In this document: piece after piece, positions 34,507 through 46,743 of the stretch
How the letters are laid out: every line of letters begins with the position of its first letter
How positions within the stretch are numbered: position 1 is the stretch's first letter
From: Eutypa lata
Taxonomy: Eukaryota; Ascomycota; Sordariomycetes; Xylariales; Diatrypaceae
Direction: 5' to 3'
Length of the DNA stretch: 64,000 bases
Assembly: GCA_022661535.1 (NCBI GenBank)
Contig: JAKULF010000003.1
Coordinates: 5,270,001-5,334,000 of the forward strand
Notes under the pieces: model-generated
The model's database searches: none
The model's input: only the letters and a program-made list of their open reading frames with translations
What the model was told of the DNA's origin: nothing
Made by a program: the position numbers and the translations under genes

Positions 34507-35395
34507 GAGATTGACTATAAGAATAGGGGTAAAACCACTTTGCAGTCATAGATATTTGGCCACCTTGTATTATGTCATTGTACTTGTATACATCGTTTTA
34601 GATCATATTAAACTCCGAATTACTGTCCTGCAGGATGTTATTGAACGCACAATCCCTAAGTACGAATAGTAAGGTCCTCAGCCGTTAATCGGCGTGCCAA
34701 AGCACATCACTCACATCCTCATTCGTACGTTTTTCGAAGCCTCAATCTGTAATTAGCCTGTTGAATCGGTAGTAAAAGGCTATTTACACACCTAGACAAC
34801 AATGCAGAGTGATACTCAGCTCATCAATTAACAATTCGACTATTCCCGGTGAGTAGTCTTATGCAATCGGTTCAGGTTCCGAAACCGTCACGTTTCCCCA
34901 CTATGGCGTTATCAGCTAGCTATAACACCAGCAATCCATTATAGGCCGATAGTACCGGATCCGTGAGTCTGGATCCCCCCCCCCCTCGTAGACGGCAGCG
35001 GAGTCTTGGAGTAGGCTAGTCCCTATATTTCGTGCCGAGCATGAAACAAAAACGCGATCCCTCTACAGGGAAGATAAGACCAAGTTGACGGTACTGCAAG
35101 TTCGGGGTTTACCGAATCAGAAAGGGAAAAGAAGAGACGTGGTATGATCGGGGGAAAATCCGGGCATGTCGTGATTGTGAACCTAAAGAGCGCAAAGTCG
35201 CTTACGAGATGACAACACCAGCGTTATTGTCAATGGCCGAATCGGCTGGGATACGATGTTGCGTGGGGGAGATGAGAGGAGGGGTACTTACTTATGTAGA
35301 TCTTTCTATTGGTGTATACTCTGTTCATTAACGTCCTTGTCCCTTTCCAACCTTTCGGTATACCAATAAGCTTGCCATCTATGGTCGTTACCACC
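34507..35395. other. Intergenic region, P450 promoter
   Basis: 0.9 kb with a C-run of 12-13 at about 34974-34986. No gene is seen. Confidence 0.55.
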
Positions 35396-37247
35396 ATGGC
35401 GGTACTAGAAACTCTGGCGTGGAGTGTCCTCGCATCAACCAAGTACTTCGTTTTGATTACTGTCTTCGGGATTGCAGTATATCTTATACAGAATGAAATA
35501 ACACGATACCGGAGCCGAGTGAAGAACCTTCCCGGTCCTCGGGGTTGGCCAGTCGTCGGGAATCTATTTCAGGTAAAATATCAGAACATGCATACCTACT
35601 TCCCTATATTTTACCCGTACCAACTTGTAACAACCCCTACCTAACATCCACACCCAGCACCCCGACCAAGTCCCCGCCGAGACCTACAGACAATGGTCCT
35701 CCCCCTCCAAGTACGGCCCCGTCTTCCAGGTGCAGCTGGGAAACACCACCGCCGTGGTGATCAACTCGGCGCGGGCCGCGAAGCAGCTCTTCCTCGGCCA
35801 GAGCCACGCGATGAACTCGCGCCCGCGGTTCTACGTCTTCCACGGCAAGGTCAGCCGGGCCGTGACGAGCATCGGCACGAGCCCGTGGGACGAGAGCTGC
35901 AAGCGGCGCCGGAAGCTGGCGGCGGGCGCCCTGAACCGCACGCGCGTCGACAGCTACGCGCCGATCCTGAACCTGGAGGCGCGCGAGTTCCTCCGGGACC
36001 TGTTGTTGGCCTCCTGCGGTGACGGGGACGGTGTGGAGATCGACTTCCGCCCCGCCATCCAGCGCTTCGCGCTCAACCTGAGCCTGACGCTGAACTACGG
36101 GACGCGGGTCTCGAGCGTCAAGTCGCTGGTCGACGATCCGCTGCTGTCGGAGATCGTCTACGTCGAGGGCGAGATCTCCAAGCTGCGCGACACGGGCAAG
36201 AATTATGCGAACTACATCCCGCTCCTTCGGTATTGGGAGCCCGTGGCGAATTTCCTCGGGTTGAGCGTGCAGCCTAAGGACCACGCCGCGGATATTGGTC
36301 GCAGGAGGTTGGAGTACAATAATATGCTTCTAGAGCGGCTTGGAGAGGAAGTGAAGAGGGGGGACGACAAGCCGTGTATCCAAGGGGCCGTATTGCGGGA
36401 TCCGGAATCGGCGTCTCTAACTAAGGAAGAACTTATCAGTGTTAGCCTAAGTATGATGGCGGTATGTCTCTCCTGCAACCGGCGATCCTCTCAAACCTTA
36501 CCTTGATGGTGTATCTTTAGAAGGCATTCATCTGACAATCATTTTACAGGGCGCAGATTCGAACCAGCCGACTCTCTCCTGGGCATGCTTGCTCCTTGCC
36601 CACAGGCCCGACATTCAGGAGAAAGCATATGCAGCAATCAAGGAAGCAGGTGTTATCGACCTGCCATCGAACGCATACGCGTCAACTAAGGTCGATTACA
36701 TCGATGCGCTAACTAAGGAGATCTCGCGGTACTTCGTGGTGCTAAAACTAGCCCTACCCAAGGCCACTTACACCGACGTGAATTGGGAGGGCGCCACGAT
36801 CCCCGCAGGGACGTTGGTCTTCTTAAACTCGTGGGCTTGTAATAGAGGTGTGTTAATTCAGATCGGACATACCCCCCCAAGAAACCCTACTAATTTCACA
36901 ACCTACCTAACCCAGATCCGGAGCTCTTCACCGAGCCAAACACCTTCGCCCCTGAGCGATGGCTGCCCAACTCCTCCAGCACGTACGCTCACCAATACGC
37001 CTTTGGGATCGGGGGTCGCATGTGCGTGGCCTCACATCTGGCCCACAATGCTCTGTACACTGTTTTCCTGCACCTCATTGCCAAATTTCGCATTCTACCC
37101 GCCGAGGGAGAAACAGCCGAAGCGATTGATCCGATCGCTGGTTTGAAGGGGAAATCATTCGTCAGCTCGCCTCGAGGATGGAGAGCGAGGTTTATTCCTA
37201 GAGAAGGGGACAAGATCAACGCGTGGCTGGAGAATCGTGATAGTTGA
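35396..37247 (+). CDS. Cytochrome P450, CYP504-like
   Basis: Four exons: 35396..35572, 35658..36461, 36550..36847 and 36916..37247, together 536 residues. In-frame ATGs also occur at 35381; I chose 35396 for its CACCATGG context. An N-terminal membrane anchor is followed by the proline hinge NLPGPRGWPVVGN. The I-helix reads GADSNQPTLSW, with Ser where most P450s have Thr, the K-helix ExxR is EISR, the PERW motif is present, and the heme loop is FGIGGRMCVA with Cys463 as the ligand. The heme loop, ASHLA.N.LY helix and C-terminal PRD-like end resemble CYP504 phenylacetate 2-hydroxylases, so aromatic ring hydroxylation is the best guess. It is convergent with an SDR gene only 211 bp away. Confidence 0.88.
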
Positions 37248-37458
37248 TTGCCGTTTTCTAGACTTGCCTGGGTTTTTGGTTGCCTAGCTATATGTAATGT
37301 ATCGCTAAGATGGGGGTTGGATCCGGCAGAGGAACAAGGATGATCAATAGCCAAGCTTGAAGAAAAATAATTAATGACCTAAAATCTATTCAAGTCCCCA
37401 TTTATGTGTGTATTGGTAGTTCTATAGTAGTCTATCATTGTAATGCGTATTTAGGTAC

Positions 37459-38645
37459 TTAATACGAAGATGGAAGAACACCTAATCTCCCGCCGTCGGT
37501 CACGAGTACATTGCCATTAATGTAAGCCCCAGCACGGCTCACAAGGAACAAGATTGCTCCCGCCATATCTTCTGCATCGCCGATCCTCTCCTCGGGAACG
37601 AAAGATTTCGGCCACGTCTTTCCGCCCTGCTTCTGCTGCTGGTCGATAAATGACTCGGTCAATTCACTAGGATATACTGCGCGACAGTTCTCGTCAGCAT
37701 AATGGACCAGTTTCAAGGCAGGCTCGTGCATCGTGCAAGAGGGCCACTGGGATGTAGCCACTAAGGAGATAGAGATTCATCAGAGTAGGTAGGCAGGTAG
37801 GCAGGCAACTAACATCCCGGCGCCAAGACGTTGGCTCGAATATCGAACTGGCCAAGACTAGTCGAGAACTGCTTCATCATATGCACGACGGCGGCCTTGG
37901 AGGTGCCGTAGGAGAAGCCCACGAACGGCGAGCGGTTGAAAGCCCCGATGCTCGCCGTCGCGATGACCTGGCTCCGCTGCTTCAGGTTTCCGCGCTTGTT
38001 CCCCTCGTCGAGGAGCTCCAGGAACGCCGTCACGGTGTTGAACACGCCCACGGTGTTCACGCGGTACGTGTTGGTGAGGCCTTCGGTGTCCCAGCCCCAG
38101 AGGACGTCGCGGTACTGGGAGATGCTGGGATTGGACGACGACGACGACGACGACGACGACATGTTGACCGGAGGAGCCGGTCCCGTTATCCCCGAGTTGG
38201 CCACCACCACGTTCACGTAGCCTACGGCTGACTTGATCTCTGCGACGGCGCGGTCGAGGTCCGCCTTGCTTGTCACGTCGCCTTGGATACACCGGATGTT
38301 TTCACGTTTCTGTGCACTAATATTAGTTTCGGATGGCCGTCGAGGGGTAAAAGAAAATCAAATAAAAATGACAGGAGGCCCGTTTTACCGCAGTGCCAGC
38401 AGCCTTCTCCAAGGTCTCCTTCCGTCGGCCTATGATATAGACAATTGTGCCATTGCTCTCAAGAGCCTGTGTGATCATCAACCCGATGCCTGAGAAAATC
38501 CTGTCAACCAAACGAGCTCGAGTTCGCGCGTCCTCTCTCATCAACGTCAGGTATGGGGGAACCTACCACTCCCGCCTCCTGTCACGACAGCAACGAGGCC
38601 TTCGACACTGAAGAGCGTCCCGGGATCCACTGCTGCTGATGCCAT
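37459..38645 (-). CDS. Short-chain dehydrogenase/reductase with poly-Ser insert
   Basis: Four exons: 38567..38645, 38389..38489, 37814..38309 and 37459..37676, giving 297 residues. Exon 4 must begin at CGCAG|TATATCC; stopping the intron earlier inserts an unrelated stretch. Motifs: TGGGSGIG across exons 1 and 2, a GRR cofactor segment, NSG, a Ser-x12-Tyr-x3-Lys catalytic set (ATASIGAF...SYGTSK), APGLYPSE and a C-terminal VTDGG. A run of nine serines (38134-38160, TCG repeats) sits just after the NSGITG segment in a loop region. Its placement tail-to-tail with the P450 may be coincidence or a shared pathway. Confidence 0.9.
38134..38160. repeat. (GAC)9 trinucleotide repeat inside the SDR gene
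   Basis: Nine GAC units on the plus strand, read as TCG serine codons in the minus-strand SDR. Pure repeats of this kind vary in length by slippage without shifting frame. Confidence 0.95.
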
Positions 38646-39788
38646 TCTTTTTCTTCTTCTGTGTAAAATAATATTTGAAACTCCAAGGCACGATAGGTGT
38701 AGATAGTTTACAAGGAAACATCGACTGGCGTAGAACTATAAGGGGATATATATATATACCTAAGTAAATAGTACCACCTATATAAAGTAGAGACCCGCTT
38801 AGAACGTATGTCGACATTGAAGATCAATCTACTATCTAACTATTGGCCAATACTCCTTAACGGCCCCAGAACTGATTTACTAGTTAGTTCGCCCAAAAGC
38901 ACGCAATTGGTGGATGCGTACAGTTGATTATTAATATATGCATTTGCCTAGGCATTATATACGTAGTAGTTAGCTCTAAGCTGAATACGGGATTGAGTGC
39001 CGTCGTCGCAAGGAGCGAATCGCCGGATGGGATGGGAAGAGATGCAGTGCAGTGCAGTAGTTACCTAGGTAGTTAACTAGATCCGGGAGTGGTGAGTGGG
39101 GTGGGACGGAACGACACATCGAAAGATAGCAGTCAGGGGTGTAAAGGTGGTGATCCATAGGCTATGGCTCAAAACCATCACCACTCAACAAGGGCGGAAT
39201 GCTTCTCTATCTCTTAACTACCACGAGAGTTTATATTTGCTTCGAGTGGGTTAGATGAGATACCATAGATAGCACTAATTTTGAATTTGGGGTTGTCGGC
39301 TAATACAATAGTAAGTAGTGGGAAAATGTTCAGGGGCTAGCTATATAGATGTTGCCAATAGTATCTAGTACCACTCGTCTAAACGCACTATTCAGGGGTT
39401 TATATCAAGAACAGTCAGTGATCGCTGTAAGCCATACCAAGGCGCCAGCCAGATAAGATTCACAAATGTAACCAACTACATAGGTAGCATACAAGGCAAA
39501 GCATGTTAAAAGGGACTATCTCTCAAGTACCAGCCAGGTCCACTAGGTGAAGCGCCATCAAGTGATCCAAAGACCTCACCAGCAAATTTTGTACATAACA
39601 GCCGGTCCGTTCCCCTTTGAAACCTCAGTGTCTTACACAAAACTCCGCAATCCGTGGTCCGATAACGCCGCCGGGAACGCCTAACCCGTGCCTTGACCTT
39701 CATAGCGCTGACAAACCCTTACAAATGGCCTCCTTTTCTCTTCGATCCTATACCTATATAACACGCACGAGACCCGGATATTTATTCT
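38646..39788. other. Intergenic region
   Basis: 1.1 kb with the SDR promoter and the 3' flank of the apyrase gene. A palindromic TACCTAGGTA occurs at 39062. No gene is seen. Confidence 0.55.
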
Positions 39789-41942
39789 TCAGTTCTCGTT
39801 GAGGGAACTCATTAATGGGCTCTTCTGTCGGGTCGGACTACCATTGCGACTCCGCCTTCCGGCGTGAAGCATCTGTGGGAACAGCCGCTCGCGGCTTTCT
39901 GTTCGGACAACCAATCCACTTCGATCAAGGGCGTTGCCGGTATGCCCAGGTTTCTTCATATCATCGAAACCTTCCACGTTTAGCTTCGGCGTAGCCAAGC
40001 CAGATGCTCGTCCAACTCGGGAGGATCCGCTCCCATCTGAGTGATCGCCATCGTCCGAAGAGGTCTCGCCAAGCTCGAATTGAGCAAAGTCGCCCTCTTC
40101 TAGTACCCTTTCATAGTTGTACGCTCCACGACCAAAGAGCTTGTTTGCCAGGTTCGAAAAGCCTCGGCCGCCTTTGCGAGGACTTCCTTGGCGCCGCCGT
40201 GGACGCAATACCGAGTTGATCCTGCTGTACAGCCGCATCCTCCTATCTCGTTTGCGGAACAGGAAAGCAAGGAAGAATAGTATCAAAATAAATAAAAAGA
40301 ACCCGGACGAAGACCGCGACTTAGCCTGGTCTAAGAACTCCTCAGCGGTATCGGACCATTCATCATCATCGTCATCATAGCTCAAAGTTGTATTATATGT
40401 CGAACCAGCGTATTGGAAATCCTCCGGAATGCCTTTCATGTTGCTCCCGAAGCCCACCGGCATATTGGCATTGGATTGGGGGGGTATCTGCCCGGATGCA
40501 TAGAGTACCATCTTGCCGAGGGTCCAGCTCACCTCAAACCCGTCAATCTTGTTGGCAGCTTGAAAGGGGTCCAAGAATCCTTTCGCCTGGGCTGCCTCGC
40601 CAACCCCCTTGGTAGTATTGTAACCCGGTACGGGTGTTGGATCTAACCCCACCCTTGGTATACCGAGACCTTCGTGTAGAACGTTGATTAGCCATGATGC
40701 CTTGAAACAGGCTTCTTGAGCATCCCCTCTCTTTTTCGAATCGATATCATCCTCAATATCCTCCCAACTCTGGCTGCAAAATTCCAGCACGGTATCCTGG
40801 TATGTGTTGAAATCGTAAGCGGCTTCCTTGTCTTTCGAGAAAACGCCGTGTGTCGTATGCCAGAATTCGGAGACACCAACGAAATGATTTACGTCGAAGT
40901 CGATCGGAGGTACGTGCTGACCGTTCAACAAGCAGGGGTCATCATGGCACACCATATCCTTTCCTAACAAAGGCCTCGTCATGCGCAAGCAGTCGTCAAA
41001 CTCTCCTGTTCCGACCAATTCCATCTTAGCAGAGTTGCCTTCAATAATCTCGCCATCCACCGTTGTCCGCAAGCCCCGTGGTAAGCAAGGATCCGGGACT
41101 TCATGCTGCGTATCTTCAACGAGGTAAGTGTCAAGCAACTTTTCAACATAACGATGCCGAGCTTCATTCATGCCGAATCGAAGCCATGTAGTGGTGAAGA
41201 GTTTGTATTCAAGAGGTGCCCCGTTCAGTGTTCGCATGCGGAGAAGTTGAAGGTCATCGGAGTGTTGTTCAGCTACGGTAGTATTTGGAGCGAACGCGAT
41301 TTGCGCGGAAGCGCCACCCATGTCAAGGAAGCCATAAGTATGGTGACCTTTTCCGTGGGCGTGTCCGTTTGGGTCATCAAAGCCCCCCAGTAGATAATTC
41401 GCAGCGATCCACCCGTAAAGTCCTTCTGTAGCGCCAGGAATAACTTGAATATGCATATCACAGTCGGGAAGAGAGAATCGTGTGTTTTCGCGGAAATATG
41501 AGCAAATCTCGGAGGTTACAGCGCGTTGTTCGTTAAGTGGAAGTAGCCGCATACCGGCCGTGGCCATAAGAAATATCGGGGTATCTGCATGCTTTTCTTC
41601 AGGTATGATATCGAGGGCATGGTCGATCAGATCTTGCAGATGCTCAGGACCGACATCTTCGGGGTGGTCGCCGAAAGTCGAGACACCTGGTCGGATCTTC
41701 TTGGTCCAATCGTTCTTGCTTTGTAACTGTGGTAGACTGTGTAAATCTTCGTAGGATGCATGTTTCAATGCCCTCGCAGGATCTTTCCATCGATATATAT
41801 ACACGCGCGTTCCAGAGGAGCCAGCGTCCAGTATGACACCCCAACGCCCTAGATAATCGCATAACCGGTTAGTTGACGCAATTATGAAATAGCGACCATT
41901 ACCGACAACATCTTAGAGCTGCTTACACTTCCCCTTCCCCAT
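39789..41942 (-). CDS. YND1: Golgi apyrase / nucleoside diphosphatase
   Basis: Two exons, a 16-nt first exon (41927..41942) and 39789..41848, give 691 residues. The tiny exon is supported by the join MGKGKWRWGVILDAGSSGTR, which completes apyrase conserved region 1. The other regions follow in order: ATAGMRLL (ACR2), ATEGLYGWIAANYLLG (ACR3) and GFLDMGGASAQIAF (ACR4). A hydrophobic segment around residues 520-540 (FFLFILILFFLAFLF) followed by RKRDRR anchors the protein near its C-terminal third, leaving a cytosolic tail, as in yeast Ynd1. In the Golgi lumen these enzymes hydrolyse GDP and UDP released by glycosyltransferases, allowing nucleotide-sugar exchange; the CAP10 enzyme in this window would produce such nucleotides. 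Confidence 0.92.
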
Positions 41943-44900
41943 AATCGATGCGACGAAGCGGAGGCTAATAAGTTGTCGATTCGTAGGGTAATAATATTAT
42001 GGGAAACGTTGTTGTTGATACAGTTGATTTGCAAACGTGTGAACAAAGATTAATATCGCAGCATATCTTTATACAACTTGGATAAGTATTGTGGTCAAGT
42101 GACTTGAGCAATGATGTATAGGTGTGGTTTGATTGATTACGCGTCTGAATCAAAAGATAATCAAAGGGGTGAATCCAACAATTAAAAGGTGACTATCCAG
42201 GCCTTGGGCTTGGGAAGTATAAAATGTATGTGTATGTACTTAGGTAGCGAAAGAAGAGAATAGCAAAAGTTGTTATGATTGAATTTCTAACCCAAGACCA
42301 ACAAGTCTTCTGTATCTGAGGTAACGAACGAGTGGGTAAAGATTTAGTTTGACAAGATCTTGAGGGTTGAAGGTGAGAAACGATGGTAAGTGTGGAAAAG
42401 TCACGTAATTAACGATTCGGGTAGAGGTAATTTAGAAGTAAAGGGTACGAAGTAATCTCGATCAAAAAGTCCCAGATGGGACTGGCCTGCCAGGTTCTGT
42501 GACAAGAACGAGACTTGCAGACTTGGTCTTAGTTAGGTTAACTAGGCTGCTAGTGCTAGGGGCGGGCTTAGAAGGATCGATTGTGGGAAAGTGGGTTCAT
42601 ACAAGGGAGCAAGGGAGGCTAAGCTCTACAAGTGCATTGATGTATGTAGTTACCTAAGCTAGCATTGCCAGCCATTGGGAACTTTGAAGCTGAAAGCCAC
42701 AAGCGCACACACAGACACACATGCACATGTGAAGGTTGTTTGACTTGGATTTTGTTAGCGAAGGGGTAACCATGTCGACTTATTATTATCTTACTTTCCG
42801 TCAGCATCAGTTTCAAATTTAAGGCACATGTTCTATGTTTTATGTTCTATTACCTACAAGAAATGTTCATCACAAAAAGAAAAAAACTGTTGAGTCCCAT
42901 CTATGTATTGTACTATCAAATTTCTAGTATTTGACAGCTTATCTATTAACTAACTAGGATAATAACATGGTCCCTCAACAATACCCATGCGAGATATCAA
43001 ATAATCAATAGTCCCGGTAGGTTGCATGTGAAGACCAAACTGCCAGATAACGAATGCAGTAGTTAGAGGTAATCAATAGCCGCAGTGGGTAACTTGCTAT
43101 GGATGTGGTTGCAATCAGCCAGCCAAGACCAGCCTTATCGACGACCTACATATTCCGTTGTCTTAATCTGTCACATTCGGTCGTTACTACATACTTAAGT
43201 AGTTATCCCGGGATGATTAGAGATAATATTATATACACTTTCGCTATGTACATAACTACCTGACTACCGATCATCGGCGGACACTCTTAGTTCTTTGTCT
43301 CGGTCATCATTTCTGTCTTACCTCAGTACGAGGCATCTCACGGGGCCTCGTCCGTTAGAATTCCGTATTGATTGTCGCTTAGCAGGACTGCATATCAATG
43401 TGACAACCCACCATACAATACGACACCCTTTAGTTAACTAGTTAGTGGTGGCATGTTTCTAGGAGGAGGCGCTCTTACACCTGCATAAAACTAACTAAAA
43501 AAAGACTGCCAGAGCTATACTAGCACTACGTAATGCCTTCATGACAGCCGAATAGCTGACAAGGCATATTGGTCCGTCAATGTGTCTACAGTCTAGTTAA
43601 GTACTTACCTAAGTTGGTATGCAACGCAGTGTGGTAGTAGTTGTAGTTACGCACTCTGCTATTCCATTGTTCAATCATACATCATGCAAAGTGGCGATTA
43701 TCCGGCATTATTTGCCCGCATAGCTCGCATAGCCCCTCCTCCATCGTCGTCAGCGTTTCGACTTCCAAGAAAACAAGACCACCTCTTTTTGGACATCGAA
43801 ACATGGGAGTTACCCCGGCCAATCAGAATGAGCGAGATCACACATTTTCGTGTCAGTATGATGTACGAAGTACGTAGGCCGGTATCTCCTCAGTACGTTG
43901 CACATATCTTTCTTTCTTTCTCTTTGTGGGATGGCTCCCATTCTCGGTTAGCCCAGGTGAAGATCGAAACAACGATTCCCTCTGTCCTTATATGTCAACC
44001 GGAACGGATCTCACGATGTTCAATTCCTTCATTACACAAAAGGAAAGAGGAAAACAGGGAAATCAAAAAGTATACGATTGATCCTCATCCCGTGGAATCA
44101 CTTTTACCTACATACGCTACTTGTGATTGGCTAAGATAGGCTTTATCGGAATGTGTTCTTGGCAAGATAGATTATTCGTTGCGACGTATTGTACATATTC
44201 AATCTATTTCCTACGAAGACTACCGGTTGATAGACAGGGTCTCTTGCCCAAAGAATCGAGCAGAGTTCGACAAGCCAAAAGGACCGAAGATGCACTCCTC
44301 GGGGCTCCGACCCATGCCGCATTAGGATGGACGCCGTGGCAGACTTCACAGTTAGACCGGTCCGCGGAGAATCGCCCTGCACGTATGAGAGCCCGAGTTC
44401 TATTGAAATCTATTCCAGTCGAGCCTTAAATGCGCAAAGATCAACACGAGGTTCGATAGTCGGTCGCCGTTTCACCAAGGGCAGTTGAACGACTAGCCTA
44501 ATTAGTATAGGCCTTTTAAAGAGCGCTCTAGGCTCTAGAGCCAATGATCGGTTGGTTTTTAAGGACTTCCTAACATAGTAGTATCACAGGTTACCTCTAA
44601 ACTATTCATGATCAACATAACTATAGTACTAAGCAGTGGCATCGTGAAACTCAATTCATGATAGCCAACTAGCTCAACTCGTCGAAGGTTCCGAATTCGC
44701 CTTTCCCGGTCCTGGCGACTGGGAACCAATGCCCCCAACTCCGCATCACATACATAGGCTCGGGAATAGTGGACGCGTGGATCTAGATGGCATCATAGCT
44801 CCGCAGAATGAGCGAATGGCAACATCAATTTAACCCACCTACTCAACTAAGCCCTAAGTACTACTTCTCACTTGGAAACGAAACAAATATTCATTCCGTA

Positions 44901-46743
44901 ATGGTACACTTTCCTTTTATAGACCTCGATCGACCAAACCCTTCAACCCCTTTACCTAATCGTGTATGTAGCAGTGTAGGTAGGTAAAGGCATGCGTTAA
45001 AATGTCAAAATATGTAGTAACTTACCTCCTGACCCCCTTAGTTTCTCTCCGGATGCTGCGCCAGCCAACTCCTTGTCCTGGCAGTCCACGGCATCGAGTC
45101 AACCCCCCTGCGCAAAGTGCTCTGCCGTCGCCGCCGGGTTTACTAGCCGTCTCGGCCTCGTGCTCAATGCGCTCGACCACCTCCCGCTCCGCGCCGAGCG
45201 GGATCGAAATAACCCTTGCACCATTTGGTTGACGCACCGCGACTCCGGCGCGGGTTGACTGGTATTCTTCTTATGTCAATAGTAAAGAGAAATAGAGGCT
45301 TAAATGGTGAAGCAATACCACATTCGTCGCAATGCCTTGCCTCGGTTCTCAAGCCGCCGTAGCTCTCTGTATGCATCTTTTGTACCACCAATTTTGACCA
45401 ATCAGATTGCAGAGTCACAAGACAGGTATACATTAATAAGTATGTCTTATATACGGCAGTAGAAGTAATATGCAAGCTTTGAGGTTTGCATGGTGATTGA
45501 CTTAAATATTCACTCCTCTAATGTCCTATAACTCAGACCGCAGGAGGTTAGGAACTGTCTAGGAACTGCCCTTGGTCATAGGCACTTGGCACATTCTAGT
45601 TATCCGGTCCAAAATTAGTGATCATTTGTGTGTATACTTCATTTGCAAACCATCGACACATAATATGGTTTTGCGTTGCTTTGTTCAATCTTTTGAGCTG
45701 ATAGGTCCTATACGTGACACGCGGCGAATGGAATCTTCACAGGAGGGATGAGACTAGAGACTGACGGTAGGGACATATTTGATGCAGATGTGTAGAGTAG
45801 AGGTCACAGCAGCAGCTCAGGCAAAATGAAGGTTGAAAGAAACGCCAGAGAGGCGGTGGCACATTTCCTAGGTGAGTTTCAAGTGGCCAATCATCTCCAA
45901 AATAAGGGCATGCATAGCATCACTTGCAGCTCGTTAATTTTCACCCGATGGGTTTATGCATACAGACTCTATGCCCGTTACCTGGCCTGTGACCATACAC
46001 ATCCTACCGGTCTTCGTCTATGGTTTCCGTTGAGTGACCTACAGAGGAATGAGACATCACACCTAGCTAATGATGAATGTTGATGCTGGAAGATCATCCA
46101 GAGTTGATTCATCACCTCCTCAGCGATTCGTTCTCCTCACATACGATATGCATACTATCAATCCACCACAGATCCGTTACACAGGGACTTAATTGAATTG
46201 TGCCATTGAGGACGTAAAGCTCCGCACTCCTGAACCACTGGAATCGGGATGCCGATGTTGATGTAGCTAGGCTTGCGGGATCAATGCTAGACTATCTGTC
46301 AGATCACTATTCAGGTGAAACCTGCATGAAGGCTTCATCATGACTGGATACGTAATAGATAACACTAAGAACAGTGCATACTTGACATCATAATTACTCC
46401 CTTGATAAACTTGAGCTGTTATATAAAGGGTAGGAGTATCCTATAAGTAGGAGGCTAGGAGGCTTCCTCGAATCCCGAATGAGCGTCCCATCAAGTAGAG
46501 AAATCGAATTAAGAGTCAGTGAACGCCATCCTTCTTACTTCAGTACTCTCACTTGAGAGAAAGAATCTGTCAACGCCATCGGCTTATGCTTGAGAGCCTT
46601 TCACAAAACCCCTGCTATCATTACCTTGTTCATAGTCTTATATCGTACCACCAAGTAAGGGCCAGTTGATACTAGCATGAGTTCAAAAGCTGATATCACG
46701 GAACAGTCCGTCTCCCAGCATGTCCGCAGGAGTATTTTATCGA
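41943..46743. other. Large gene-poor region
   Basis: 4.8 kb without an intact recognisable gene. ORFs at 43684-44139 and 44127-44429 (plus) are long for the region but show no domain or codon pattern that I trust. A GC-rich island at 45022-45270 carries a minus-strand frame of about 78 codons, preceded by a stop, that contains a protein-like stretch (RQPNGARVISIPLGAERE) and could be an orphan exon or relic. Confidence 0.5.

Noticed and set aside
37677..37761. Extra coding segment before the last SDR exon
   Set aside because: The frame is open, but the peptide interrupts the conserved APGLYPSE region; a good acceptor at 37677 removes it.
37881..38231. Plus-strand ORFs with an Asp or Arg run
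   Set aside because: They are antisense readings of the GAC repeat inside the minus-strand SDR gene.
43684..44429. Two overlapping plus-strand ORFs of 151 and 100 codons
   Set aside because: No domain, signal peptide or plausible splice connection; amino-acid composition looks random.
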